A DNA stretch of 56,040 nucleotides from JBMNOZ01 sp050943335 (GTDB taxonomy: Bacteria > Bacillota > Desulfitobacteriia > Desulfitobacteriales > Syntrophobotulaceae), in contig JBMNOZ010000014.1 of the NCBI GenBank assembly GCA_050943335.1, positions 1 through 56,040 on the forward strand, read 5' to 3'. Positions within the stretch are counted from its first letter, which is position 1; each line of letters starts with the position of its first letter. Positions 49,235-56,040 of this stretch are shown here, in pieces. The notes beneath the pieces were generated by a model that saw only the letters and a list, made by a program, of their open reading frames with translations, ran no database searches and was not told the DNA's origin. The translations under genes and the position numbers were made by a program.

Positions 49235-50152
49235 ATGATCAATTTTAAGAAAATCAGATTAGAGGATAAGGAATGGATCAGAACTTTGCTTAAGAGTGCT
49301 GATATGGGAGGTTGTCACCAGAATTTCACAAATTTATTTACCTGGTCTGGTTTTTTTGGCTATCGAGTAGCTCGAATTAATGATTTCTTAGTGGTAAAAG
49401 GTGAACTTGAAGACAATGAGAAATACTACCTCTACCCTGCCGGGACTGGGGACATAAAGCCTGTCCTTGAATCAATGTTCGAAGATGCAGAAAAATCCGG
49501 GCATGATTTTAAACTTCTTGGATTGTCCGAAGATAACCGAGAAGAGCTCTCCGGCCTTTACCCGGGTTTTTTCAAATATGAATACATGCGGAACAGTTCG
49601 GATTATGTTTACTTACTGGACAAACTAATTAATCTTAAAGGAAATAAACTTAGCAGTAAAAGAAACCATATTAATTTTTTTAAACGGCATAATAAGGATA
49701 ATTGGAGTTTTGAACTAATAACTGCTGATAATCTTGAAGAATGCCGGGAAATGAATAAGGCCTGGTGTCTCGAACACGACTGTAAAGATGATATTTATCT
49801 TTTTAGTGAATACTGTGCTGTACGGCGCTGTTTCGATAATTTCTTTGAACTCGGTTTAGAAGGCGGATTAATTCGTGTCGGTGGAAAAATTGTAGCCTTT
49901 ACAATGGGGGAAGTATTAAATTCCGATACTTATGTTATTCATGTAGAAAAGGCCTTTGATTATGTCCGAGGAGCGTACCAAATGATTAATCGGGAATTTG
50001 CGGTATATGTCCGGGAGAAATATCCCCACCTGACTTATATGAACCGTGAAGAGGATATGGGTCATGAAGGTTTAAGGAAGGCAAAACTATCCTATCGTCC
50101 GGATAAAATGGAAGATAAATACGCTGCCATCCCGATCCGGAGGCTGAAATGA
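49235..50152 (+). CDS. DUF2156 protein (phosphatidylglycerol lysyltransferase-like domain)
   Basis: The 305-residue protein fits DUF2156, related to the catalytic domain of MprF and to FemAB-like aminoacyl transferases. These use charged tRNA or acyl donors to modify lipids or peptides, but the substrate of the stand-alone form is unknown. Two GNAT-like halves are visible (residues 10-130 and 135-300), with HVEKAFDYVRGAYQMINREFA typical of the second. GGAG precedes the ATG. The gene overlaps the next by four bases (ATGA). Confidence 0.82.
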   Translation: MINFKKIRLEDKEWIRTLLKSADMGGCHQNFTNLFTWSGFFGYRVARINDFLVVKGELEDNEKYYLYPAGTGDIKPVLESMFEDAEKSGHDFKLLGLSEDNREELSGLYPGFFKYEYMRNSSDYVYLLDKLINLKGNKLSSKRNHINFFKRHNKDNWSFELITADNLEECREMNKAWCLEHDCKDDIYLFSEYCAVRRCFDNFFELGLEGGLIRVGGKIVAFTMGEVLNSDTYVIHVEKAFDYVRGAYQMINREFAVYVREKYPHLTYMNREEDMGHEGLRKAKLSYRPDKMEDKYAAIPIRRLK

Positions 50153-51060
50153 TCGATATTAGACTGGCGAGTAAAAAGGAAATACCCGAGTTAAAAACCC
50201 TCTGGAAACTTTGTTTCGGGGATCAGGATTCTTATATTGATTTTTATTTTAGCCATAAGTTTCAAGAAGATGAAACACTTATAATGCTTAATGGCGAGAA
50301 AATTGTATCTATGCTGACTATAATGCCTATTAAGATAATCCTCCCAAATACCCGCAGCTTTAACTCTGCCATGCTTTATGGCATCGGAACCCATCCTGAT
50401 TACAGGGGACAGGGCTTTTCCAGCAAGTTAATCATCTCTAGCGAAAAACACTTAGCTATTAAAAATACCGCTTTTTCTATCCTTGTTCCGGCGGATAATT
50501 CACTTTTTAACTTTTACAACCAACAGGGATTTGAAAAACGCTTTTTTCTAAGAGAAACATTGCTTTCCCTTGATAAAATCAAAGATCTAAGAAGCGAAGG
50601 CACATATAAAATTTCGATTTCCCCTCTTAGTCCCGCCGATTTCAAAAAAAGGCGTTTTTCTATTCTAGAAAGCCAATTATTTACTGATTACCCTTTTGGA
50701 CAAGTTGAATATCAAAAAAAACTGTCCCTTCAGTCCGGAACAGATCTCTATGGTCTAGTCTGCTCAAATCTCGAAGAAAAAACCGAAGAGATTAAAGGTT
50801 GCGCCTTGGTTGAAAGGCGAGATGAAAACCGGGTTGTGATTAAAGAATTACTTTTGCCGAAGGAGAATTTTTACATCCCGGCTCTCAAGAAACTCACTGA
50901 AGTTTTAAAAGCCAGGGAATTTCTTATCCGTACTCCGGTGCATTTAGGAAAATCCCTCGGAGGAATGATTCGACCTTTTGGAATGATTAAAGCTTTAGCA
51001 GGATATAACTTAGATATGCTGAATTCAGAACAGGGTTATTTAGGAATTGCTTTCGATTAG
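50149..51060 (+). CDS. GNAT-family N-acetyltransferase (Eis-like)
   Basis: The 303-residue protein has an N-terminal GNAT domain with an acetyl-CoA loop in YRGQGFSSKLI (near residue 83) and a C-terminal half that resembles the Eis family sterol-carrier-like fold. The substrate is unknown. Translation is coupled to the DUF2156 gene, a pairing frequent in Clostridia. Confidence 0.82.
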   Translation: MIDIRLASKKEIPELKTLWKLCFGDQDSYIDFYFSHKFQEDETLIMLNGEKIVSMLTIMPIKIILPNTRSFNSAMLYGIGTHPDYRGQGFSSKLIISSEKHLAIKNTAFSILVPADNSLFNFYNQQGFEKRFFLRETLLSLDKIKDLRSEGTYKISISPLSPADFKKRRFSILESQLFTDYPFGQVEYQKKLSLQSGTDLYGLVCSNLEEKTEEIKGCALVERRDENRVVIKELLLPKENFYIPALKKLTEVLKAREFLIRTPVHLGKSLGGMIRPFGMIKALAGYNLDMLNSEQGYLGIAFD

Positions 51061-51069
51061 GAGGTCACT

Positions 51070-52299
51070 ATGTTTGTAGCAGATTTTCATATTCATTCCA
51101 AACATTCTATGGCTACGAGCAAAGAATGCCTTCCTGAAATACTCGAGCTATGGGCCAGGCGTAAAGGAGTTCAGCTTCTTGGGACAGGAGATTTTACCCA
51201 TCCCCTTTGGCGGGAAGAATTGAGGGAAAAACTCCTCCCCGCTGAAGAAGGACTTTACACTTTACGAGAAAATTTCCGCCTTGAAGATGACAGTGTCCGG
51301 GGCAAAATTAGGCCCCGCTTTATCATTTCCGGGGAAATTAGTTCTATTTATAAAAAAGGGGGTAAAGTGCGTAAGGTTCACAACTTAATCCTACTACCCA
51401 GCCTAGAAGAGGCTGAATCTCTTTCCTGCCGACTGGAATCCCTTGGCAACCTTCATTCCGATGGCCGCCCCATCCTAGGTTTGGATAGCAAGGATCTGCT
51501 GGCGATCGTTCTTGAAATCTGCCCCCGAGCTTTGTTTATTCCCGCTCATATCTGGACCCCTCATTTTTCTCTTTTCGGAGCTAAATCCGGTTTTGACGGT
51601 ATCCGGGAATGCTTTGGAGATTTAACTGAGTATATCTATGCTTTAGAAACCGGACTTTCTTCTGATCCCTCTATGAACTGGCGGCTCTCTACCTTAGATA
51701 ATTTAGCTCTAATCTCTAATTCTGACGCCCACTCCCCAACAAGCCTGGCTCGGGAAGCTAATGTTTTTAATACCGATTTATCTTATACCGGAATTTTTGA
51801 AGCCTTAAAAAATAACGATCTCCAGAAATTTTGCGGAACTATTGAATTTTTCCCCGAGGAAGGCAAATACCACCACGATGGACACCGCTCCTGCCAAATC
51901 TGTTGGAAACCCGCCCAAACTAAAGCGGCCTCAGGTATCTGTCCAATTTGCGGCAAAACTGTTACTATGGGAGTTCTGCACAGAATAGAAACCTTAGCCG
52001 ACAGGCCGGAGGGCTATAGACCGGAAAAGGCACGCCCTTTTGAAAATCTTATTCCCTTACAGGATATTATTACTACTTCTATGGGATATAAAACTACCGG
52101 GATTAAGGTACGGCGGAAATATCTCGATATGGTTACAAACTTAGGGACAGAGCTGGCTATTCTCCGCGAAATCCCTGTTAAGGAAATCGAGGAGTACGGA
52201 GAGAAGCAGATTGCTGAAAGTATTAACCGAATGAGAAAAGGTGAGATTATTATTAAGCCTGGGTCCGATGGCCAATATGGTGAAATCTTAGTTAAATAG
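51070..52299 (+). CDS. Endonuclease Q-like PHP-domain protein
   Basis: EndoQ cleaves DNA 5' to deaminated bases and abasic sites. The 409-residue protein begins with a PHP motif (DFHIHSKHS), keeps the metal-binding histidines and aspartates (PAHIWTPHFS, NSDAHSP) and has a zinc finger of the form CQIC...CPIC near residues 275-300. The size and order match the TIGR00375 family. AGGAGG precedes the ATG. It is the third gene of the operon. Confidence 0.88.
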   Translation: MFVADFHIHSKHSMATSKECLPEILELWARRKGVQLLGTGDFTHPLWREELREKLLPAEEGLYTLRENFRLEDDSVRGKIRPRFIISGEISSIYKKGGKVRKVHNLILLPSLEEAESLSCRLESLGNLHSDGRPILGLDSKDLLAIVLEICPRALFIPAHIWTPHFSLFGAKSGFDGIRECFGDLTEYIYALETGLSSDPSMNWRLSTLDNLALISNSDAHSPTSLAREANVFNTDLSYTGIFEALKNNDLQKFCGTIEFFPEEGKYHHDGHRSCQICWKPAQTKAASGICPICGKTVTMGVLHRIETLADRPEGYRPEKARPFENLIPLQDIITTSMGYKTTGIKVRRKYLDMVTNLGTELAILREIPVKEIEEYGEKQIAESINRMRKGEIIIKPGSDGQYGEILVK

Positions 52300-52390
52300 A
52301 TATAATATTAACCCTTTACAAATCATTCTTAAGTTATTTATTAAGAACGAGCCATAGTTTAAGAGTTTTTTTTGAAAGGTGAGGTCTACT

Positions 52391-53533
52391 TTGGCAAAAA
52401 TCGAATTAATTGCCACTTGCGCTTTTGGAATCGAAGCAATTGTAAAACGGGAACTGGATAATCTCGGGTATAAAGAAATGAAAGTGGAAAACGGCAAAAT
52501 TACTTTCCCCGCTAATGAACTAGGTATCTGTCGCACTAATCTTTGGCTTCGTTCAGCAGAGAGAGTGCTTTTAAAAATGGGTGAATTCAAAGCTACTACT
52601 TTTGAAGAACTCTTTCAACAAACTAAGGCTCTTCCCTGGGAAGAATGGTTACCTATCGACGCTGAATTCCCTGTAGAAGGAAAATCCATAAAATCCACAC
52701 TTTTCAGCGTCTCCGATTGTCAAGCAATTGTAAAAAAAGCCATCGTAGAACGGCTTAAAGACGTTTATGGTCTAAGCTGGTTTGAGGAAACAGGGCCTAA
52801 GTATAGGATTGAAGTCGCCCTTTTAAAAGATATCGCCACCTTGACTATTGATACTTCCGGTGCCGGTTTACATAAACGAGGTTATCGAAAATTAGCCGGC
52901 CCCGCTCCTTTAAAAGAAACCTTGGCCTCAGCCATGATTAACTTAAGTTATTGGAAAGCAGACCGGGCTCTCATCGATCCCTGTTGTGGCACAGGAACCA
53001 TTCCTATCGAAGCAGCTATGATAGCCCTCAATCGCGCACCCGGTTTAAAGCGGGATTTCGTTTCCGAAACCTGGCCCAACATTAAAAATAAATATTGGCG
53101 ACAGGCTCGGGAGGAAGCGGAAGACCTTTACAACCCCAACCTTAAGCTCCGTATCTATGGCTCGGACATCGATCCTGAAGCTCTCAGCTTAGCCCGAATT
53201 CATTGTGAAGATGCCGGACTTACAAATAAGATATTTTTCCAACGGCTACCGGCTGCAGAGGTCCGATCCCGTTTCCAATACGGCCACTTAATCACTAACC
53301 CTCCCTATGGAGAACGCTTGGGAGTGCAAGAAGAAGTTAAGCAGCTCTATAAAGACCTAGGTTCAATTTTTAGAACTCTAGAGACTTGGTCCTTACATAT
53401 ATTAACCACTATTAAACGACCGGAGTTATTGATTGGTCGTCGTTGGGATAAAAGCAGGAAGCTTTATAATGGCCGTCTGGAATGTCATTATTACCAGTTC
53501 TTCGGTCCTAAACCCCCAAAGTATAGAGACTAA
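52391..53533 (+). CDS. THUMP-domain class I SAM-dependent rRNA methyltransferase (YpsC/RlmL-like)
   Basis: This protein matches the bacterial family that methylates guanine in 23S rRNA (RlmL N-terminal half; YpsC in Bacillus). An N-terminal ferredoxin-like and THUMP region (residues 1-160) is followed by a Rossmann methyltransferase with PCCGTGTIPIEAA and the catalytic NPPYGERLG. The TTG start follows AAGGTGAGG by seven bases; a GTG four codons earlier lies inside that site. 380 residues. A terminator follows. Confidence 0.9.
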   Translation: MAKIELIATCAFGIEAIVKRELDNLGYKEMKVENGKITFPANELGICRTNLWLRSAERVLLKMGEFKATTFEELFQQTKALPWEEWLPIDAEFPVEGKSIKSTLFSVSDCQAIVKKAIVERLKDVYGLSWFEETGPKYRIEVALLKDIATLTIDTSGAGLHKRGYRKLAGPAPLKETLASAMINLSYWKADRALIDPCCGTGTIPIEAAMIALNRAPGLKRDFVSETWPNIKNKYWRQAREEAEDLYNPNLKLRIYGSDIDPEALSLARIHCEDAGLTNKIFFQRLPAAEVRSRFQYGHLITNPPYGERLGVQEEVKQLYKDLGSIFRTLETWSLHILTTIKRPELLIGRRWDKSRKLYNGRLECHYYQFFGPKPPKYRD

Positions 53534-53584
53534 AACAACAGATGGCGAATTCGGTTATCATCCATTTAACACTCTAACCGACAA

Positions 53585-53630
53585 AGGCGAAGGAACGGAT
53601 TCCCTTCGCCTAATTTAGTTGAATTTTTTT
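53585..53630 (+). terminator. Terminator after the methyltransferase gene
   Basis: AGGCGAAGG (53585-53593) pairs with CCTTCGCCT (53603-53611), followed by a T-rich tract including seven T. It is the end of the 49.2-53.5 kb unit. Confidence 0.8.
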
Positions 53631-53675
53631 ATTCTATCAGTTCTAACTTTTTGCTTGTTCGTTGAGGATTTCTTT

Positions 53676-53849
53676 TTATTGGTTAATAATATGAATAGCT
53701 TCATCAGAAACTCGGCTTAACTTAGAAACTAAATCCCTGCAGGGTTCACCATTCTTAACTCCTGCAAAGATTTGTTCAGCCAATATTCTGCGGTGATGAC
53801 CGATATTTCTCAGCCTTTCACCAAGCTCTTCAAACTGCTCATGGTTCAT
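53676..53849 (-). CDS. Small unrecognised protein
   Basis: A 57-residue, charged, mostly helical protein starting MNHEQFEEL. AAAGGAGG lies eight bases before the ATG, a strong site. A longer form would add 23 residues. There is no recognisable domain. It is isolated between a terminator and an inverted repeat. Confidence 0.55.
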   Translation of the reverse strand: MNHEQFEELGERLRNIGHHRRILAEQIFAGVKNGEPCRDLVSKLSRVSDEAIHIINQ

Positions 53850-53996
53850 AGCAACAACCTCCTTTAGTTTTTCACCTTGTATATTCTCATCAGGCAAAAA
53901 CTTTCGCGTTATATACATTTTAACCCAAATAGTGATTATTTAATCTAACTATATACAGCTTTCAGGACAGTTGATATGTACCACAAACAATAAAAT

Positions 53997-54065
53997 AAGG
54001 ATTTCCTGACCTTGTCACCTCCGGTAAAGTGGCTGCGAGAAAAACTCAAGGTCTGGAAATCCCTT
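53997..54065. repeat. Long inverted repeat
   Basis: Arms of about 18 bases, AAGGATTTCCTGACCTTG (53997-54014) and its near-complement (54047-54065), flank a 32-base loop. On the minus strand a T-rich stretch follows, so it could end the transcript of the GIY-YIG-like gene. Its length and the accessory setting also suit a remnant of a mobile element. Confidence 0.55.
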
Positions 54066-54113
54066 ATAGAGATAACGATCAAATCTCTCATTGAGAGTAA
54101 CATTCTTTTTACA

Positions 54114-54479
54114 TTAAGCCAATACTGTGAATAATTCATCGCCATTCTTCCTTGCATTTGGATCAGCAGCGAAACACTGCTCTCTCAAACTTTCTAATTT
54201 TGCTGTATGATCTTCATGTGGGTCATCATACTCTAACACTTTAACAACTGATAGTTCAAAGCCTTCCGGGCCATATTTGTTCCAGAGTTCCTGTAATTGT
54301 TTATTAGGGTGCCAGTTGGCTTCCAATTTCATATTAATGCTGTTGAAATCTGATTTTGTATCTTTAGAGATACCCAAAAATACCTCGCCAGTTACTCTAC
54401 AACGGTAAGATATTACACCCATTTCAGGACGTCTATTTTTATAAATTTCCAAGAGTTCTTTTTTTCTCTTTTTATCCAT
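54114..54479 (-). CDS. GIY-YIG-like protein (LuxR-like subgroup)
   Basis: The 121-residue protein resembles the short GIY-YIG family sometimes found with LuxR-type regulators. The strand pair MGVISYRCRVTGEVFLGIS stands where GIY and YIG should be, reading GVI and FLG, followed by a helix with NKQLQELWNKYG and FELSVVKVL. The family's catalytic arginine is not obvious, so activity is doubtful. The ATG with GGTGAAC upstream is preferred. The DNA is AT-rich, as in the neighbouring ABC genes. Confidence 0.65.
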   Translation of the reverse strand: MDKKRKKELLEIYKNRRPEMGVISYRCRVTGEVFLGISKDTKSDFNSINMKLEANWHPNKQLQELWNKYGPEGFELSVVKVLEYDDPHEDHTAKLESLREQCFAADPNARKNGDELFTVLA

Positions 54480-54687
54480 TATGTTCACCACGACTCTAGT
54501 ATAAATCAAAATACTGCAAAAAAAAATCAACGCTCCGTAAACCCATATGAATATGCATTATTGTTCTAAAGGTAGTACAGTTTACATCCATTCTGTTTAC
54601 CCAAAAATGTGCCTTGAAAAATATATCTGGGGTTAGAGAGTTATTCTAGCGAAAAATTTCATAGTGAAAATTAATGTTCTTTACAAA
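54480..54687. other. AT-rich intergenic stretch
   Basis: No gene, RNA or repeat that I can support was seen in these 208 bases. Confidence 0.5.
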
Positions 54688-55347
54688 CTAAAATTCCCTT
54701 TTTCTATAAAATTTTAAAGAAATCATGTAGGAGATGACAAGCAGCAAAATCATCACGGCAAATATTTCAACTGCTAACTGTATATCCGATTGGTTGCTAA
54801 AAAACTGCAAGATTCCTTGAATAATTGCTGCGTTATTATTTTTTATCAATTCAGGCAAAAATACTCCGAATCCAAAGATTACCCCAAAAAACAAAAGAAA
54901 ATTAACCTTTTTTGATTTTATATATCCGACTTTAAAAAATATAGGAAAATACATACCCGTTACCAGAACTATAATAAATAATGCTCCTATAAAGCCCTCA
55001 AGTGATATAGGGTATACTTTTAAAGGCAGTTCCAATATTTTTATGATTCCTGTGAGTAAAATATAGTATAGTACCACAATTGCTGTAAAAATATATGTTG
55101 AAATATATCTCGCCATCACTATAGTATTTCTTTTTAACGGCAGGCTGTTCAATAGAATGTCTGACTTATTCTTATCATCATAAGCACAGGCCGACTGAAC
55201 TATAATATACGAAAACGCAATTACACTTGCTGGAAACATAGAATCCCCAATCTGTTGAAATAACAAGATAATAATCAATATATAAACTATCCCAAAAAGG
55301 AAAGTCTTTTTTTGTATTAATATATCTTTAAGAACCAAATTAAACAT
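54688..55347 (-). CDS. ABC-2 type transporter permease
   Basis: The 219-residue membrane protein has six hydrophobic segments and follows directly on an ABC ATPase gene with a short overlap, as is usual for ABC-2 exporters of the YtrB/BcrAB kind. The substrate is unknown. AAAGGAGG lies five to six bases before the ATG, which is inside the ATPase reading frame. Since the ATPase is broken upstream, the system is probably non-functional. Confidence 0.78.
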   Translation of the reverse strand: MFNLVLKDILIQKKTFLFGIVYILIIILLFQQIGDSMFPASVIAFSYIIVQSACAYDDKNKSDILLNSLPLKRNTIVMARYISTYIFTAIVVLYYILLTGIIKILELPLKVYPISLEGFIGALFIIVLVTGMYFPIFFKVGYIKSKKVNFLLFFGVIFGFGVFLPELIKNNNAAIIQGILQFFSNQSDIQLAVEIFAVMILLLVISYMISLKFYRKREF

Positions 55348-55915
55348 TTTGTACCTCCTTTGCATAGTAAAGCATTATATCATCGAGAGCCGGTTTATCA
55401 ATAATGACACTGTCGCTTAGCATCTTTTTTACTTCCTGCCTGTTTTCTGCCAGTCCCTCAAATCCAAACCGGCTTTCTTTTATTCCAACAAAATACTTCC
55501 TTACATCAGCATTAAGAATTTCTTTCGGTCCTTTAACCAATCCGTGCTTTTCAAGAATATCATCTTTGGCGCAAGAAAATACAATACTTCCATTGTTGAT
55601 GAATGTGATGTAATCCGCTATCTTATCCAGGTCAGAGGTAATATGGGTTGAAAAAAATACGCTTTTATTTTCATCCTGGATAAAAAATGTCAGTATATCC
55701 AACAATTCATTCCGAATTATAGGATCTAACCCAGAAGTTGGCTCATCCATTATTAATAATTCCGCCTCATGGGATAATGCAACCGCAATGGAGAATTTCA
55801 TTTTCATTCCTTTTGATAATTCCTTTATCTTCTTATCAGGAGGGAGAGAAAACTCCTTAATGTATTTGTTAAATACACTATTATTCCAATTTTTGTAGAA
55901 AGGAGCTATTACTCG
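55340..55915 (-). pseudogene. ABC transporter ATPase, 5' part lost at an insertion sequence
   Basis: The frame covers the C-terminal two thirds of an ABC ATPase: signature LSKGMKMK, Walker B LLIMDEPTSGLDP and the H-loop in STHI. Upstream the reading continues with family-like RVIAPFYKNW and then stops (TAA at 55916-55918) where sequence similarity ends. The Walker A half is missing. The break coincides with the apparent end of a mobile element at 55920. The internal ATG at 55807 is not a true start. Confidence 0.8.
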
Positions 55916-55919
55916 TTAG

Positions 55920-56040
55920 TGTCAAGTAATGTTCGCAAAAACCATCTAAAAAAATCCGTAATGGTTAGCGACTAATTGTGATCGGGAATCAAGGGCGAGC
56001 AAAGCGAGTTCATCTTGACCCTTGAGTCCCGCAGAAACCC
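55920..56040. mobile_element. Apparent end of an insertion sequence
   Basis: Starting with TGTCAAGTAATG, this stretch is unrelated to the ABC gene it interrupts. It has a repeat-like second copy (taatgttcgc / taatggttagcg) and an inner hairpin (GGGAATCAAGGG with CCCTTGAGTCCC). These are typical of the terminal region of an IS; ends that start with TGT and carry internal repeats suggest the IS21 family, but this is a guess. No transposase is within the window. Confidence 0.55.

Noticed and set aside
53945..54157. Minus-strand 70-codon frame around the inverted repeat
   Set aside because: It crosses both arms of the repeat, has no clear start signal and no recognisable domain.

Overview
The window is a gene-dense stretch of bacterial chromosome, moderately AT-rich. 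The sporulation genes (spo0A, spoVB, pdaB and a tiny spoVM-like gene), the Firmicutes-type order recJ-relA-dtd-hisS-aspS, YpmA/DUF4264, a TIGR04086 protein, hemZ and endonuclease Q point to an anaerobic endospore-forming member of the Clostridia (Bacillota), probably near the Peptococcaceae or similar groups. An Ech-type [NiFe] hydrogenase supports a strictly anaerobic, hydrogen-linked energy metabolism. No rRNA, CRISPR array, prophage or plasmid gene was seen. The species cannot be named from the sequence alone.

Layout. 0.2-6.5 kb (minus strand): an echABCDEF-hypAB operon for a membrane-bound ferredoxin:H+ hydrogenase plus two nickel-insertion factors, with a good sigma-A promoter upstream and a terminator downstream. 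6.5-21.9 kb: mostly housekeeping genes (aminotransferase, EF-G-like GTPase, spoVB, surE, ypmA, folE, panB, pfkA), a TPR protein, a PLD-like lipoprotein lacking catalytic residues, a winged-helix protein with an apparently leaderless promoter, a long FtsA-family ATPase, and a short DnaA-like ATPase. 21.9-31.4 kb: glnA, an unrecognised protein and a second TPR protein; pdaB, yitT-like, tRNA-Arg(CCG), tmk, spo0A, ferredoxin, a candidate spoVM and pssA. 31.4-37.9 kb: dinG-like helicase, a FliK-like/FhlB-like pair, a GGDEF protein and the csoR-trxA unit with a recognisable operator. 37.9-48.8 kb (minus strand): the aspS-hisS-hemZ-MBL-dtd-relA-recJ-lapA cluster for translation, stringent response and repair. 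49.2-53.5 kb (plus strand): DUF2156, GNAT, endonuclease Q and an rRNA methyltransferase. 53.6-56.0 kb: an accessory edge with a GIY-YIG-like protein, an ABC-2 permease and an ABC ATPase cut off by what looks like the end of an insertion sequence.

How it fits together: Ech couples reduced ferredoxin to proton reduction and ion translocation, and HypAB load its nickel; hypCDEF must lie elsewhere. Spo0A, SpoVB, SpoVM, PdaB and possibly YitT serve the sporulation programme. Rel makes and degrades (p)ppGpp. The csoR-trxA unit has a consensus promoter with a perfect CsoR-type palindrome at the expected transcription start.

No large unknown multigene system is evident. The most rewarding items are small: the candidate SpoVM gene and the adjacent hairpin that hides a Shine-Dalgarno sequence, a DnaA paralogue without domains I-II, a thymidylate kinase whose P-loop lysine is replaced by leucine, the CsoR-controlled thioredoxin, a short leader ORF in a structured 5' region, a leaderless regulator gene overlapped by a palindrome, and the transposon-truncated ABC system.
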